Source of the DNA: Pseudochelatococcus lubricantis | GTDB taxonomy: Bacteria; Pseudomonadota; Alphaproteobacteria; Rhizobiales; Beijerinckiaceae | Assembly: GCF_042432495.1 (NCBI RefSeq) | Contig: NZ_JBHLXC010000006.1 | Coordinates: 62,001-126,000 of the forward strand | Length of the DNA stretch: 64,000 bases | Reading direction: 5' to 3' | Shown: positions 49,219 through 57,961 of the stretch, piece by piece | Layout of the letters: every line of letters starts with the position of its first letter | Numbering within the stretch: position 1 is the first letter of the stretch | The notes under the pieces: generated by a model | Seen by the model: the letters and a program-made list of their open reading frames with translations, nothing else | Told to the model about the DNA's origin: nothing | Databases searched by the model: none | Made by a program: the position numbers and the translations under genes

Positions 49219-49339
49219 AGTCGATAACCGCCCGCAATCACGCATGCCGCCGCATCTGGCGCGGCCATGGGCACCGTGCAAAAATTCGATGCAGGGCGCG
49301 GCAACGTGAGTGGCCTTACTGCATCGACGGCCGGGTGTG

Positions 49340-49831
49340 TCAGTGGGACTCGTCGAAAAGTGCGGTCAGCGGGTAGTGCGCTTTGATGAAGGGCGATTTG
49401 ATCACGACATAACTGAAGTATTTGTCGATGCCGATATCGCGTTGCAGCAACTGTTCGATTGTTTCCTGGTAATGGACGATGCCACGCGCGACGAACTTCA
49501 GCAGATAATCATAGCCGCCGCTGACCAGATGGCACTCCACCACCTCATCGACATTCCGGATCGCCGACTCGAAACGGAAGAAATCGCCATGCCGATGATC
49601 TGAAAGTGTTATTTCGGTAAAGACCGAGATCACCTCGCCAAGCTTCGCCATATTGATGGTGGCGCCATAGCCGCCGATGTAGCCGGCTTTTTCCAGCCTG
49701 CGAACCCGCATGAGGCAGGGGCTGGGCGAAAGGCCCACGGCGTCCGCGAGCTTGACGTTGGTGATGCGTCCGTTTTTCTGCAGTTCCGACAGAATCTTGA
49801 GATCTATACGGTCGAGCTTGGGTAATCTCAT
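49340..49831 (-). CDS. Lrp/AsnC-family transcriptional regulator
   Basis: A 163-residue protein of usual length. The N-terminal helix-turn-helix (LDRIDLKILSELQKNGRITNVKLADAVGLSPSPCLMRVRRLE, quoted in part: ITNVKLADAVGLSPSPCLMR) is followed by a RAM/AsnC ligand domain (about 65-150, VISVFTEITL, VVECHLVSGGYDYLLK). It lies 160 bp after the aminotransferase gene on the same strand. Members of this family near aminotransferases normally sense the amino-acid substrate and control its catabolic genes. Candidate sites occur before its own gene and before the aminotransferase gene. Confidence 0.92.
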   Translation of the reverse strand: MRLPKLDRIDLKILSELQKNGRITNVKLADAVGLSPSPCLMRVRRLEKAGYIGGYGATINMAKLGEVISVFTEITLSDHRHGDFFRFESAIRNVDEVVECHLVSGGYDYLLKFVARGIVHYQETIEQLLQRDIGIDKYFSYVVIKSPFIKAHYPLTALFDESH

Positions 49832-49875
49832 CGAGATGCGCTTTCGGCGTAACGCTTGTGCTATGAATCGTTCCC

Positions 49876-49903
49876 TCTGGCCCGGACTGTCGTCCGGGCC
49901 AGA
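49876..49903. terminator. 12-bp perfect inverted repeat between aminotransferase and lrp genes
   Basis: Arms TCTGGCCCGGAC and GTCCGGGCCAGA around the loop TGTC. Located 88 bp past the aminotransferase stop and 45-72 bp before the lrp ATG. No T tract follows on the minus strand. It may stop aminotransferase transcription, or act as an operator/attenuator for lrp. Confidence 0.5.
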
Positions 49904-49908
49904 AAATA

Positions 49909-49923
49909 CAGCACATTATTTCG
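49909..49923. promoter_or_regulatory. Lrp-type site upstream of lrp
   Basis: CAGCACATTATTTCG matches 12 of 15 consensus positions. The core GCACATTATTTCG is repeated exactly at 62689-62701. Position 78-92 bp before the lrp ATG fits autoregulation. Confidence 0.4.
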
Positions 49924-49991
49924 CGTCACGCCAGCGTCGCGATTTCCAGGTTCACTCCTCGGCTGATATAAAGCCTGGGCGAATTTCAGCT

Positions 49992-51374
49992 TCAGGACAC
50001 CAGAGCCGAACGCACTTCCGGCTGTTCGAGCACATCGTCGAGAGACTTCTTCACACGCGCCACCAGCTCGTCAATGTCGTCCGGCGTGTAGTTCAGACTG
50101 GGTGCGAGGCCGATGGTGCCGTTGGCGAAGGCGCGGAAAATGACACCGTTATCGAGGCTGGCGGTCGCGAGGCGCGCGCCGATCGCGACATCGGGCGCGA
50201 ACAGCTCCCGCGTTTCCTTGCTGGCGACGACCTCTATACCGGCCAGCATCGAGATGCCGCGCACCTCGCCCACCAGCGGATGGCCAGCGAGTTCGGCAAG
50301 GCGCGACATCAGCCGCGCGCCGGCGTGCTGGCCGCTTTCGAGCAGGCCGCCCTCGGTGTACAGACGAAGCGTCGCGAGGCCCACGGCAGCGCTGACGGGG
50401 TGGGCAGAGTAGGTAAAGCCATGCCCCACAGCGTTTTTCCCGGCATGGTCGGCGATGGTGTCGTAGATCCTGTCGCTGAGGAATACGGCGCCCATCGGCG
50501 CGTAGCCGGAGGTGAGGCCCTTTGCCACCGTCATGAGATCGGGTTCGAGGCTCTCCACCTCGCTGCCGAACAACGGGCCGATCCGCCCGAATCCGGTGAT
50601 GACCTCGTCAATGATGAACAGGATGTCCAGTTCGCGGCAGGCGGCCTGCATGGCGGGCAGCCAGCCCTTCGGCGGCACCAGAACGCCGCCCGAGCCCTGC
50701 ACCGGCTCGCAGATGAAGGCGGCGACATGATCCGGCCCGCCGAGCGCGGTCACCTTGTCGCGCAGGGCCTGCACGGAGGCGGCGATGATGGCCTGCGGGT
50801 CCTCGCCGACCGGGTTGCGATAGGAATAATGCGACGGAATCTTGTGCTGGTTGGGCAGCGGCACGTTGAAGCCCGCATGGAAGGCGGGCAGGGCGGTGAG
50901 ACCGGCGCCGGTCGTGCTCGATCCGTGATAACCCATCTCCAGCGAGATGAAGTGCCGTTTCTCCGGCTTGCCGATGGCGTTGCAGTAGTATTGCGTGAAG
51001 CGGACGGCGCTGTCGACGGAATCCGAGCCGCCCAGCGCGAAATAGACATGGTTCAGCGTGCCGGGCGCCAGTTCCGTCAGTTGGCTGGCGAGCAGGATGG
51101 CGGGCTCGTTCGAGAAGCCGAAATAGCCGGTTGCATAAGGCAGTTCGGCCATCTGCTTTGCGGCTGCGTCCACGATGGACTGCTGGCCGTAACCGGCGTT
51201 GACGCACCACAGGCCGGCGAAGCCGTCGAGATAGCGCTTGCCGGTACTGTCCTGCACATGAATGCCGGAGGCCGACGTCAGCACCGTGGCACCGCGCTTC
51301 TCGTGCTCCCGGTAGGCGGTAACCGGATGCACGAGATGGCGCCGGTCAAGTTCGATGAGTGAGTTCGAGATCAT
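49992..51374 (-). CDS. Class III (omega) aminotransferase
   Basis: A 460-residue PLP enzyme, the length of omega-amino acid:pyruvate, putrescine:pyruvate and taurine:pyruvate aminotransferases. GLWCVNAGYGQQ near residue 55; GSDSVDSAVR near 115 (PLP phosphate binding); FIIDEVITGFGRIG near 252 (Asp to pyridine N); PLP Lys285 in TVAKGLTSGYAPMG. It moves the terminal amino group of an omega-amino acid or diamine to pyruvate, giving a semialdehyde for the two aldehyde dehydrogenases at 59.6-62.6 kb. Next to an Lrp-type regulator and an ArgE-like gene on the same strand. Confidence 0.92.
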   Translation of the reverse strand: MISNSLIELDRRHLVHPVTAYREHEKRGATVLTSASGIHVQDSTGKRYLDGFAGLWCVNAGYGQQSIVDAAAKQMAELPYATGYFGFSNEPAILLASQLTELAPGTLNHVYFALGGSDSVDSAVRFTQYYCNAIGKPEKRHFISLEMGYHGSSTTGAGLTALPAFHAGFNVPLPNQHKIPSHYSYRNPVGEDPQAIIAASVQALRDKVTALGGPDHVAAFICEPVQGSGGVLVPPKGWLPAMQAACRELDILFIIDEVITGFGRIGPLFGSEVESLEPDLMTVAKGLTSGYAPMGAVFLSDRIYDTIADHAGKNAVGHGFTYSAHPVSAAVGLATLRLYTEGGLLESGQHAGARLMSRLAELAGHPLVGEVRGISMLAGIEVVASKETRELFAPDVAIGARLATASLDNGVIFRAFANGTIGLAPSLNYTPDDIDELVARVKKSLDDVLEQPEVRSALVS

Positions 51375-51481
51375 GCAGGGACTCCGTTAGCTTGCTTCGA
51401 TATACTTCGCTGATCCTGCAGGCAGTTGGCTCTTTGTCGGGCGTCACTGGAAGCGGTTGCGATGCATTTTGGCGGGACTTG

Positions 51482-51496
51482 CGGCATAATATGCTG
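51482..51496. promoter_or_regulatory. Best Lrp-type site, upstream of the aminotransferase gene
   Basis: CGGCATAATATGCTG matches 13 of 15 positions of the Lrp consensus and is nearly palindromic (arms GCGGCATA and TATGCTGC around a central A). It lies about 110 bp before the aminotransferase ATG, in the 143-bp gap after the ArgE-like stop. Confidence 0.45.
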
Positions 51497-51517
51497 CCGG
51501 TTGGCGCGGCGCGCCGG

Positions 51518-52666
51518 TCAGTGGCGTTGCAGATGGATGCCTAGTCCGCGCAGCATGGCGGTGCAGGCGTCGAGTTCGCTGTCCAGAATGTATTCGTTGG
51601 CACGGTGCGCGCGGGTGATGGAGCCCGGCCCGCAGATGATGGCCGGAATGCCGGCCTGCTGGTACAGCCCGGCTTCCGTGCCATAGCTGACGGACTGCTG
51701 CGGCGCGAGGCCGGTGAGCCGCGTGAGCAGCTCGGCAAGCGCCGGGTCGGGATTCGGCGCCAGCGGCGGATAGCTGCTGGTTTCCTCGTGCCGGATCTGG
51801 AGCGTACCGCCGCGCGCATGGGCGGCTTCCGCAAGGCTGTCGGCGAAGGCCAGCACCGTCGCGCCTGCCTGCACCGGATCGTGGCCGGGGATGGCGCGGA
51901 TTTCCAGTTCCACGACGCAGCGGTCGGGGATGATGTTCACCGCCGTACCGCCGAGCACCGTGCCGACCTGCATGGTGGAGAAGGCGGGCTCGAACGTGGC
52001 GTCGAACGGTCCTTCCTGCGCCAGCCTGTCGGCCTGCGCGCGCACGAAGCCGATCAGCTCCGCGGCCGGATAGATGGCGTTCTCGCCCTGCGCCGGGTTG
52101 GACGAATGCCCGGCCCGGCCCTGAAACGAGAGAGCGAGCGATATCTTGCCCTTGTGCGAGAGCACGGGGCGCATGTCGCTCGGCTCGCCGACGATGCAGC
52201 CGGCGGGCGGATGGCACAGCGGCCCCAGACTGCGCAACAGGTGCTTGACGCCACGGCAGCCGCTTTCCTCGTCGTAGGAAAAGGCGATGTGGACGGGCCG
52301 GGCGAGGTCCATGGCCGCGTATTCGGGCACCGTCGCCAGCACGCAGGCGAGAAAGCCCTTCATGTCCGTCGCGCCTCGCCCGAAGTAGCGGCCGTTGTCG
52401 AGGCTCAGCCGGAAGGGGTCGGTGCTCCACGCCTGCCCCTCCGCCGACACCACGTCCATGTGGCCGGAAAGGATGTAGCCCGGCTGGTCCGCCGGGCCGA
52501 TGGTGGCGAAGAGATTGAAGCGGTCGCCCTCCGGCCCGCTGACGATCTGGCTCGGGATGCCGTGGAAGGCCAGATAGCCGCGCACATAGTCGACGATCGG
52601 CCCGTTCGGCGTGCCACAGACCGAAGGGAATCCCACGAGATCGGAAAGAATGGCGCTCGCCTGCAT
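51518..52666 (-). CDS. argE: ArgE/DapE-family M20 deacylase (acetylornithine deacetylase-like)
   Basis: A 382-residue zinc hydrolase, starting at MQASAILSDL after GGGAGGG. Metal-binding blocks: LSGHMDVVSAEG (His, Asp near 75), GRGATDMKGFLA (Asp near 105), SYDEESGCRG (catalytic Glu and metal Glu near 130), IVGEPSDM (Asp/Glu) and a C-terminal His in GSITRAHRANEY. The pattern fits ArgE, which removes acetyl from N2-acetylornithine. In this catabolic block it may hydrolyse an N-acyl or N-carbamoyl amino acid instead. Divergent from hyuA. Confidence 0.88.
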   Translation of the reverse strand: MQASAILSDLVGFPSVCGTPNGPIVDYVRGYLAFHGIPSQIVSGPEGDRFNLFATIGPADQPGYILSGHMDVVSAEGQAWSTDPFRLSLDNGRYFGRGATDMKGFLACVLATVPEYAAMDLARPVHIAFSYDEESGCRGVKHLLRSLGPLCHPPAGCIVGEPSDMRPVLSHKGKISLALSFQGRAGHSSNPAQGENAIYPAAELIGFVRAQADRLAQEGPFDATFEPAFSTMQVGTVLGGTAVNIIPDRCVVELEIRAIPGHDPVQAGATVLAFADSLAEAAHARGGTLQIRHEETSSYPPLAPNPDPALAELLTRLTGLAPQQSVSYGTEAGLYQQAGIPAIICGPGSITRAHRANEYILDSELDACTAMLRGLGIHLQRH

Positions 52667-52956
52667 GTCTGCCCTCCCTTGCCCGAACCGCCGCCGGACA
52701 ATCGTTCCCGATGTCCGGCGTTCGGAAACCATTCAATTTGACCGGAAAGCACGGCGAAGAACCTTTCGAATAAGCGGCCAAAATCATCATTCCCTGCCTA
52801 TCTCGTGCGTTGTTCCATCGGAAAAATGCGGCACGATCTTTCGCCCCGCCGCATAACCTGCGGTTTGGTCGTCCGCTCAAGATGGAATTGGCCCGGCGAC
52901 GGGCGGGTGTGGCACTCCGGAAACGGGAAAAGACAATCGTCCGGAGGCGGGTTTAA
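52667..52956. promoter_or_regulatory. Divergent argE-hyuA regulatory region
   Basis: 290 bp with the second copy of the 18-bp element (52851-52868) 88 bp before the hyuA ATG. The stretch 52740-52840 is relatively AT-rich and should hold the promoters. The hyuA ribosome site is GGAGGCGGG. Confidence 0.4.
52851..52868. repeat. 18-bp shared element, copy B
   Basis: GCATAACCTGCGGTTTGG, identical to 49201-49218. Located in the promoter region of hyuA. Confidence 0.6.
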
Positions 52957-55008
52957 ATGGGATATCGTGTTGGCGTGGATGTGGGCGGGTCGTTCACCGA
53001 TTTCGCGGTGTTCAACGAAGCCGACGCCTCCATCGCGACGCTGAAGGTGTTTTCGCGGCCCGACGCGCCCGGCGCGGAGATTGTCGCCGGGCTTGAGGCG
53101 CTTGAGGCGCGCCATGGCATCGCGGCCAGTGACATCACCTATTTCACGCACGGCACCACCGTCGGCGTGAACGCGGTCATCCAGCGCAACGGCGACGATA
53201 TCGCCCTGTTCACGACACGCTGTTTCGAGGACGTGCTGCAGCTCGGGCGGCTGAAAATTCCCCGCATCCACGATCTCTACTCGGCGCGCCCCGCGCCGCT
53301 CGTGCCACGCTACCGCGTCTTCGGCATCGCGGAGCGCATGGATGCGCGCGGGCAGGTGCTGCTCGCGCCGCAGCGCGCGGATGTGCTGGCCGCGATCGAG
53401 AGCGTACGGGCGGCGGGCTGCGCGGGTATCGTCATCTCCTTCCTCCATTCCTATCGTAACCCGGAAAACGAGAAGGCCGTCAAGGCCTTGATCGGGGAGG
53501 TCGCGCCGGAGCTGCCCGTGTTCTGCTCCAGCGAGACATGGCCGATCATCCGCGAATACGAGCGCACCATCACCGCCACCATCAGCGGCTATGTGCAGCC
53601 GCGCGTGGCGCGTTATCTCGATTCCTTCGAGCGCGTGCTGCGCGAGCGGGGCGTGGCGTGCCCGCTGCACATCACCAAGTCCAACGGCGGTGTGATGAGC
53701 ATTGATCAGGCGCGAGCCGAATGCGTGCAGATAATCCTTTCCGGCACGGCATCGGGCGTGATCGGTGCGGGCTACATCGCCGCCGCCAGCGGCTTCCCGA
53801 AAGTGCTGAGCCTCGATATCGGCGGCACCAGCGCGGACGTCGCCGTGATCGTCGACGGGCAACCGCAATACGGCGTGGGCGAACTGATCGGCGATTTCCA
53901 GATTTACGTGCCCTCGGTTTCGGTCAGTTCGGTGGGGCAGGGCGGGGGCTCCGTGGCCTGGGTCGACGAGATGAATGTGCTGCGGGTGGGGCCGGACAGC
54001 GCCGGCTCCACGCCGGGGCCGGCCTGCTACGGGCGCGGCGGCGTGCGCCCCACCGTCACGGACGCGATGGCGGCGAGCAACCTGCTGGGACATGCGCCGC
54101 TCGGCTACGACGCCGTCGTAGTCAACCGGGCGGCGGCGCGCACAGCCATCGCGCCTCTCGCACAGGCGCTCGGCGTTTCGGTGGAGGAGGTAGCGGGCAA
54201 CATCGTCGCGGTTTCGGTGTCGGGCATGTATGCGGAGGTCAGCGGCCTCATCTCGCGTTTCGGCATCGATCCGCGCGAGTTCCACCTGTTCGCCTTCGGC
54301 GGGGCGGGCGCGATGCTGGCCTGCTTTCTTGCGCGCGAACTCGACATCAAGGGCGTCGTGGTGCCGCCGACGCCGGGGGTCGTTTCGGCGCTGGGCGGGC
54401 TGATCGCGGACCTGAAGAACGACTTCATCCGCACCCTCTACATCGACGTGGACGACGCCGGCGTCGCGGGCCTCGCCGCGCCCTATGCCGCGCTGCGCGA
54501 GAGGGCGCTCGGCTGGCTTCGCGACGGCCAAGGCTACACAGGCGAGGCGCGGCTCGCCGTTTCCGCCGACATGCGCTACCAGGGCCAGTCCTACGAGATC
54601 GAGACACAGCTTGAGCCTGCCTGGCTGGAGAATGGCGACACGCGGGCCATCGTCGCGGCATTTCATGCCGAGCACGAACGCCTTTTCGGCCATGCGGACG
54701 CGCACGGCGCCGTGCAACTCGTGAACCTGCGGCTGGTGGTCGCGGGGCACACGCCCAAGCCTCCGCTGCTGCCGCTGCCCGCCGCCACGGACGCGGCCGT
54801 GCCGCTGAAGACGGTTGCCGCGTGGTTCGACGGCGTGCAGCTTGAGACGCCTGTCTATGCGCGGATGCAGTTGCGCGCGGGCCATTGCTTCGGCGCGCCC
54901 GCCATCGTGGCGCAGGACGACACCACCACCGTCATCCCGCCGGGGTTCAGCGTCAACGTCGACGGCTTCGGCAACCTCCTGATCACGCCGCAGCGGAAGG
55001 AAGCTTGA
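52957..55008 (+). CDS. hyuA: Hydantoinase/oxoprolinase family protein, ATPase subunit (HyuA)
   Basis: A 683-residue ASKHA-fold kinase-like subunit. Phosphate 1 loop GVDVGGSFTDFAVF (about 5-18), TYFTHGTTVGVNAVIQR (about 65), phosphate 2 LSLDIGGTSADVAVI (about 287) and LFAFGGAGAMLACF (about 447). The family activates a cyclic amide with ATP for hydrolysis: N-methylhydantoin, 5-oxoproline, caprolactam or acetone-type carboxylation. It pairs with HyuB, which starts 3 bp after its stop. The neighbouring aminotransferase and semialdehyde dehydrogenases fit a lactam or hydantoin substrate. Confidence 0.92.
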   Translation: MGYRVGVDVGGSFTDFAVFNEADASIATLKVFSRPDAPGAEIVAGLEALEARHGIAASDITYFTHGTTVGVNAVIQRNGDDIALFTTRCFEDVLQLGRLKIPRIHDLYSARPAPLVPRYRVFGIAERMDARGQVLLAPQRADVLAAIESVRAAGCAGIVISFLHSYRNPENEKAVKALIGEVAPELPVFCSSETWPIIREYERTITATISGYVQPRVARYLDSFERVLRERGVACPLHITKSNGGVMSIDQARAECVQIILSGTASGVIGAGYIAAASGFPKVLSLDIGGTSADVAVIVDGQPQYGVGELIGDFQIYVPSVSVSSVGQGGGSVAWVDEMNVLRVGPDSAGSTPGPACYGRGGVRPTVTDAMAASNLLGHAPLGYDAVVVNRAAARTAIAPLAQALGVSVEEVAGNIVAVSVSGMYAEVSGLISRFGIDPREFHLFAFGGAGAMLACFLARELDIKGVVVPPTPGVVSALGGLIADLKNDFIRTLYIDVDDAGVAGLAAPYAALRERALGWLRDGQGYTGEARLAVSADMRYQGQSYEIETQLEPAWLENGDTRAIVAAFHAEHERLFGHADAHGAVQLVNLRLVVAGHTPKPPLLPLPAATDAAVPLKTVAAWFDGVQLETPVYARMQLRAGHCFGAPAIVAQDDTTTVIPPGFSVNVDGFGNLLITPQRKEA

Positions 55009-55011
55009 GTC

Positions 55012-57006
55012 ATGGCCGTCGATGAGCGCAACCTTCAGGTTCTGGCAAACTTCTGTGCCGCGGCGGCCGATGCGATGGCCTTCACGCTGATGCGCACGGC
55101 GCATTCGGCCTTCGTGAAGGAAACCGAGGATTTCTCCTGCCAGATCGTCACGCGGGAGGGCCTCGCCTTCACGAGCCCGCGCCATTTTGGCGCGCCGTGG
55201 TACAGCGGCATCGACTATCGCCCGCTGCTCGACATGTTCGACAGCTATGTGGAAGGCGACATCTGCGTTACCAACGATCCCTACAGCGGTTTCGTCGCCA
55301 CGCACTCGCCGGATCTCCACATCTGGAAGCCGGTGTTCCACGAGGGCCGCATCGCGTGCTTCGTCGTCGGGCACATTCACAACACCGATGTGGGCGGCGC
55401 GGTGCCGGCGTCGCTGTCGCGCTCGCTGACGGAGATCGAGCAGGAGGGGGTGCGCATTCCCCCGGTCAAGCTGGTGGCGGGCGGGGTGCTCAACGACTTC
55501 GTCGTGGAGGTGCTGCGCGCCAACGTGCGCTCGCCGGACCAGAACGGCGGGGACCTGCATGCCCAGCTTGCCTGCGTCAACGTGGGCGAGCGCAAGATCC
55601 GGGAGATCATCCGCCGCTTCGGTTTCGATGCCTTCATCGAGGGTGTCGGCATGCTGCTGGACTACGCCGACAGGCAGGCGCGGGCAGTGCTGCGCAAGGT
55701 GCCGGACGGCGATTACTTCTTCGCCGATTATGCCGACGAGGACTCCGTCGGCGGCAGGCCCTGCCGGGTGGCGCTGACGCTGCGCATCCGGGGCGACGAG
55801 GCCGAGCTGGACTACACCGGCAGCGACCCGCAACTCGCCTCCTCACTGAACATGCCGACGGGTGGGCGCGAGCGCCATCCGCTCGTCATGGTGGGGCTCA
55901 CCTATGTGCTCTACACGCTGAACAACGACATCCTGCTGAACGCGGGCACCCTGCGCCCGGCGCGGGCCATTCTGCCGGAGGGCACCGTCGTCAACGCGCA
56001 ACGGCCGGCGGCTGTGGGCATGCGCTCGCTGACCTGCGCCATGACGCAGATCGTGACCGTGGGCGCCTTCGCGCAGGCGTTGCCACACCTGATGCCGGCG
56101 GCGTCGCCGGGCGGCAACGCGATCCTGAACGTCAAGACCGCCGACCGCGCCGGGCGGCCCGTGATGGCGTCGATCGGCCCGGTCGGCGGCGGCGGCGGCG
56201 GCACCCCGTTCTGCGATGGCAGCGACGGCGCGGGCGGTGCGACGGGCTTCCTGCGCAACACGCCCGTGGAAATCAGCGAGGCGGAGGTGCCCGTGCATTT
56301 CCTGCGCTACGGCCTCCATCCCGATACGGGCGCGCCGGGGCGCTATCGCGGCGGGCTGTCGGCGGTGATGGAATTCCGGGTGTCGTCGCCCGAGACGGTG
56401 GTGACGGCGCGCAACCGCAACCGTTCGCTGATGCCCTCGTGGGGTGTGCAGGGGGCGCACGCGGGCGTCGTGTCGCACTTCGTCAGAAACCCCGGCACGG
56501 CGGGAGAGGCGGAACTGGGCAACACCGACGTGGTGCATTGCGACCCCGGCGACGTCATCCGCGTTATCGGTCCCGGCGCGGGCGGCTATGGCGATCCGTT
56601 CCGGCGCCCGCCGGAGGCCGTGCTGGCGGACGTGCGCTGCGGCTATGTCTCGCCGGGGAGCGCACGGGCCGACTACGGTGTGGCGATCGCCGGCGAGGGC
56701 GTGCGGGCGCAGGTGGACGAGGCCGCGACGGCGGCTCTGCGTGCCGCAACCGGTACCGCCGCCAGCGGCATGTTCACGTTCGGCCGGGAGCGGGTGGCTT
56801 TTGAAAGCGTGTGGACGCGCGAGCGGTACGATTTGCTGACGGAATTTCTGGCTTCCGTGCCCGTCGGCTGGCGCTTCTTCCTGAAGCACCGCATCTTCGA
56901 CACCGTCGCGCAGGCGGGGCAGGACGGCGCGGTGCGGGAGCAGATGGCCGCAATCTTCGCGAGGCTGCGCGCGCAATACGGCCTGCCGGCGGCGGCTTCC
57001 GCCTGA
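55012..57006 (+). CDS. hyuB: Hydantoinase/oxoprolinase family protein, hydrolase subunit (HyuB)
   Basis: A 664-residue protein; family members are 530-600, so the C-terminus is longer, with extra sequence from about 570 on. TNDPYSGFVATHSPDLHIWKPVF (about 84-106, quoted in part: TNDPYSGFVATHSPD) and VVGHIHNTDVGG (about 118-129) match the metal-site blocks; GGGGGGTPFCDGSDGAGG near 395 and GPGAGGYGDPFRRPPEAV near 521 are conserved C-terminal motifs. It hydrolyses the ring activated by HyuA. GGYGDP is the common family signature. Confidence 0.91.
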   Translation: MAVDERNLQVLANFCAAAADAMAFTLMRTAHSAFVKETEDFSCQIVTREGLAFTSPRHFGAPWYSGIDYRPLLDMFDSYVEGDICVTNDPYSGFVATHSPDLHIWKPVFHEGRIACFVVGHIHNTDVGGAVPASLSRSLTEIEQEGVRIPPVKLVAGGVLNDFVVEVLRANVRSPDQNGGDLHAQLACVNVGERKIREIIRRFGFDAFIEGVGMLLDYADRQARAVLRKVPDGDYFFADYADEDSVGGRPCRVALTLRIRGDEAELDYTGSDPQLASSLNMPTGGRERHPLVMVGLTYVLYTLNNDILLNAGTLRPARAILPEGTVVNAQRPAAVGMRSLTCAMTQIVTVGAFAQALPHLMPAASPGGNAILNVKTADRAGRPVMASIGPVGGGGGGTPFCDGSDGAGGATGFLRNTPVEISEAEVPVHFLRYGLHPDTGAPGRYRGGLSAVMEFRVSSPETVVTARNRNRSLMPSWGVQGAHAGVVSHFVRNPGTAGEAELGNTDVVHCDPGDVIRVIGPGAGGYGDPFRRPPEAVLADVRCGYVSPGSARADYGVAIAGEGVRAQVDEAATAALRAATGTAASGMFTFGRERVAFESVWTRERYDLLTEFLASVPVGWRFFLKHRIFDTVAQAGQDGAVREQMAAIFARLRAQYGLPAAASA

Positions 57007-57029
57007 CGGCGGCACAGCCTGCTGTCCCG

Positions 57030-57063
57030 CCCGCGGCAAAACGCAATTTCATGCGTTCGCGGG
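57030..57063 (+). other. Imperfect hairpin after hyuB
   Basis: AACGCA/TGCGTT (57040-57045 with 57052-57057) stacked below by CCCGCG/CGCGGG (57030-57035 with 57058-57063). No T tract. It may slow transcription before the HAD gene. Confidence 0.4.
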
Positions 57064-57176
57064 GGCGGGCGGCAGCAACCCGCGCAGCCGGATGCCCCTA
57101 GAATGACAGGATGCCGCCGCCGGCTGGTCGCGAACCGCCAGCCAGTTGCAGGCGCAAAACCAGAGGAGATGTTTCA

Positions 57177-57845
57177 ATGACCGTCTTTCGGCCGAAGTAT
57201 ATTACCTTCGATTGTTATGGAACCCTGACCAACTTCCAGATGGCCGAGAAGGCGCGCGAAATCTACGGTGCGCGCCTCGAAGAGCCGCGGATGCAGGGCT
57301 TCATCAGGAATTTCGCCGCCTATCGCCTGGACGAGATACTGGGAGACTGGAAGCCTTACGATCAGGTTCTGCGCAACGCGGTGGAGCGCGCCTGCAAACG
57401 CAATCAGGTGCCATTCGTCGAGGAAGAGGCGGCGCAGTTCTATCGGGCCGTGCCGACCTGGGGGCCGCATGCGGACGTGCCGGAAGGGCTCGCGCGGGTC
57501 GCGAGGGAGTTCCCGCTGGTGATCCTCTCCAACGCGATGGACGAGCAGATCATGTCGAACGTCGAAAAGCTGGGCGCGCCCTTCCACAAGGTGCTGACGG
57601 CGCAGCAGGCCAACGCCTACAAGCCGCGCTTCCAGGCGTTCGAATACATGTTCGACACCCTTGGCTGCGCGCCGGAGGACATCCTGCACGTTTCGTCGTC
57701 GTTCCGCTATGACCTGATGTCGGCACACGATCTCGGCATCACGAACAAGGTCTGGGTCAACCGGCGGCACGAGCCGGAAAACCCCTATTACGGCTATACC
57801 GAGATTCGGGACATTCGCGGCCTGCCGGGTGTCGTGGGCCTCTGA
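57177..57845 (+). CDS. HAD-superfamily hydrolase, haloacid dehalogenase type II
   Basis: A 222-residue protein starting at MTVFRPKY after GAGGAG. The nucleophile motif YITFDCYGTLTNF (Asp11) has the FDxYGTL form of L-2-haloacid dehalogenases. ILSNAMDEQ is motif II, KPRFQAFEYMF contains the Lys motif, SSSFRYDLMSAHDLGI is motif IV and WVNRRHEPENPYYGYT is the C-terminal block. Haloacid dehalogenases hydrolyse C-halogen bonds of short 2-haloacids, but many relatives are phosphatases. It is 170 bp after hyuB and resembles the product at 48.1 kb, so both may belong to the same catabolic programme. Confidence 0.89.
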   Translation: MTVFRPKYITFDCYGTLTNFQMAEKAREIYGARLEEPRMQGFIRNFAAYRLDEILGDWKPYDQVLRNAVERACKRNQVPFVEEEAAQFYRAVPTWGPHADVPEGLARVAREFPLVILSNAMDEQIMSNVEKLGAPFHKVLTAQQANAYKPRFQAFEYMFDTLGCAPEDILHVSSSFRYDLMSAHDLGITNKVWVNRRHEPENPYYGYTEIRDIRGLPGVVGL

Positions 57846-57913
57846 TACCGGCGCTCCCGGTACTTGACCGCTCGCATGCGGGTTTTGCGCAGCCCCGCGC
57901 GGCGCGATGCCGA

Positions 57914-57949
57914 AAAGGCGGCCTTCGGCGATTGCCCGAGGCCGCCTTT
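57914..57949. terminator. Bidirectional terminator between HAD and cupin genes
   Basis: AAAGGCGGCCT and AGGCCGCCTTT pair over 11 bp, with A's before and T's after, so it can act on both strands. Both flanking genes converge on it. Confidence 0.85.
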
Positions 57950-57961
57950 CTGTTGCGATGT

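Larger units (their letters stand above)
48757..49339. other. 583-bp gene-free region
   Basis: It lies upstream of the HAD-transporter operon and downstream of the lrp gene. Short open frames exist on both strands but have no initiation signal or family resemblance. It holds a weak Lrp-type site (49075-49089), one copy of an 18-bp sequence also found before hyuA (49201-49218), and CCCCTCGCAT/CCCCTCATGC, a near-tandem 10-bp repeat at about 48938-48957. It may be a long regulatory region or a decayed gene. Confidence 0.4.

Noticed and set aside
48757..49339. Small ORFs of about 80-160 codons in the gene-free region
   Set aside because: No ribosome sites, no recognisable domains, and codon composition unlike the neighbours.
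52798..55833. 1011-codon open frame on the minus strand
   Set aside because: It lies antisense to hyuA and the start of hyuB. It is a high-GC shadow with Arg/His/Ala-rich low-complexity sequence and no family motif.
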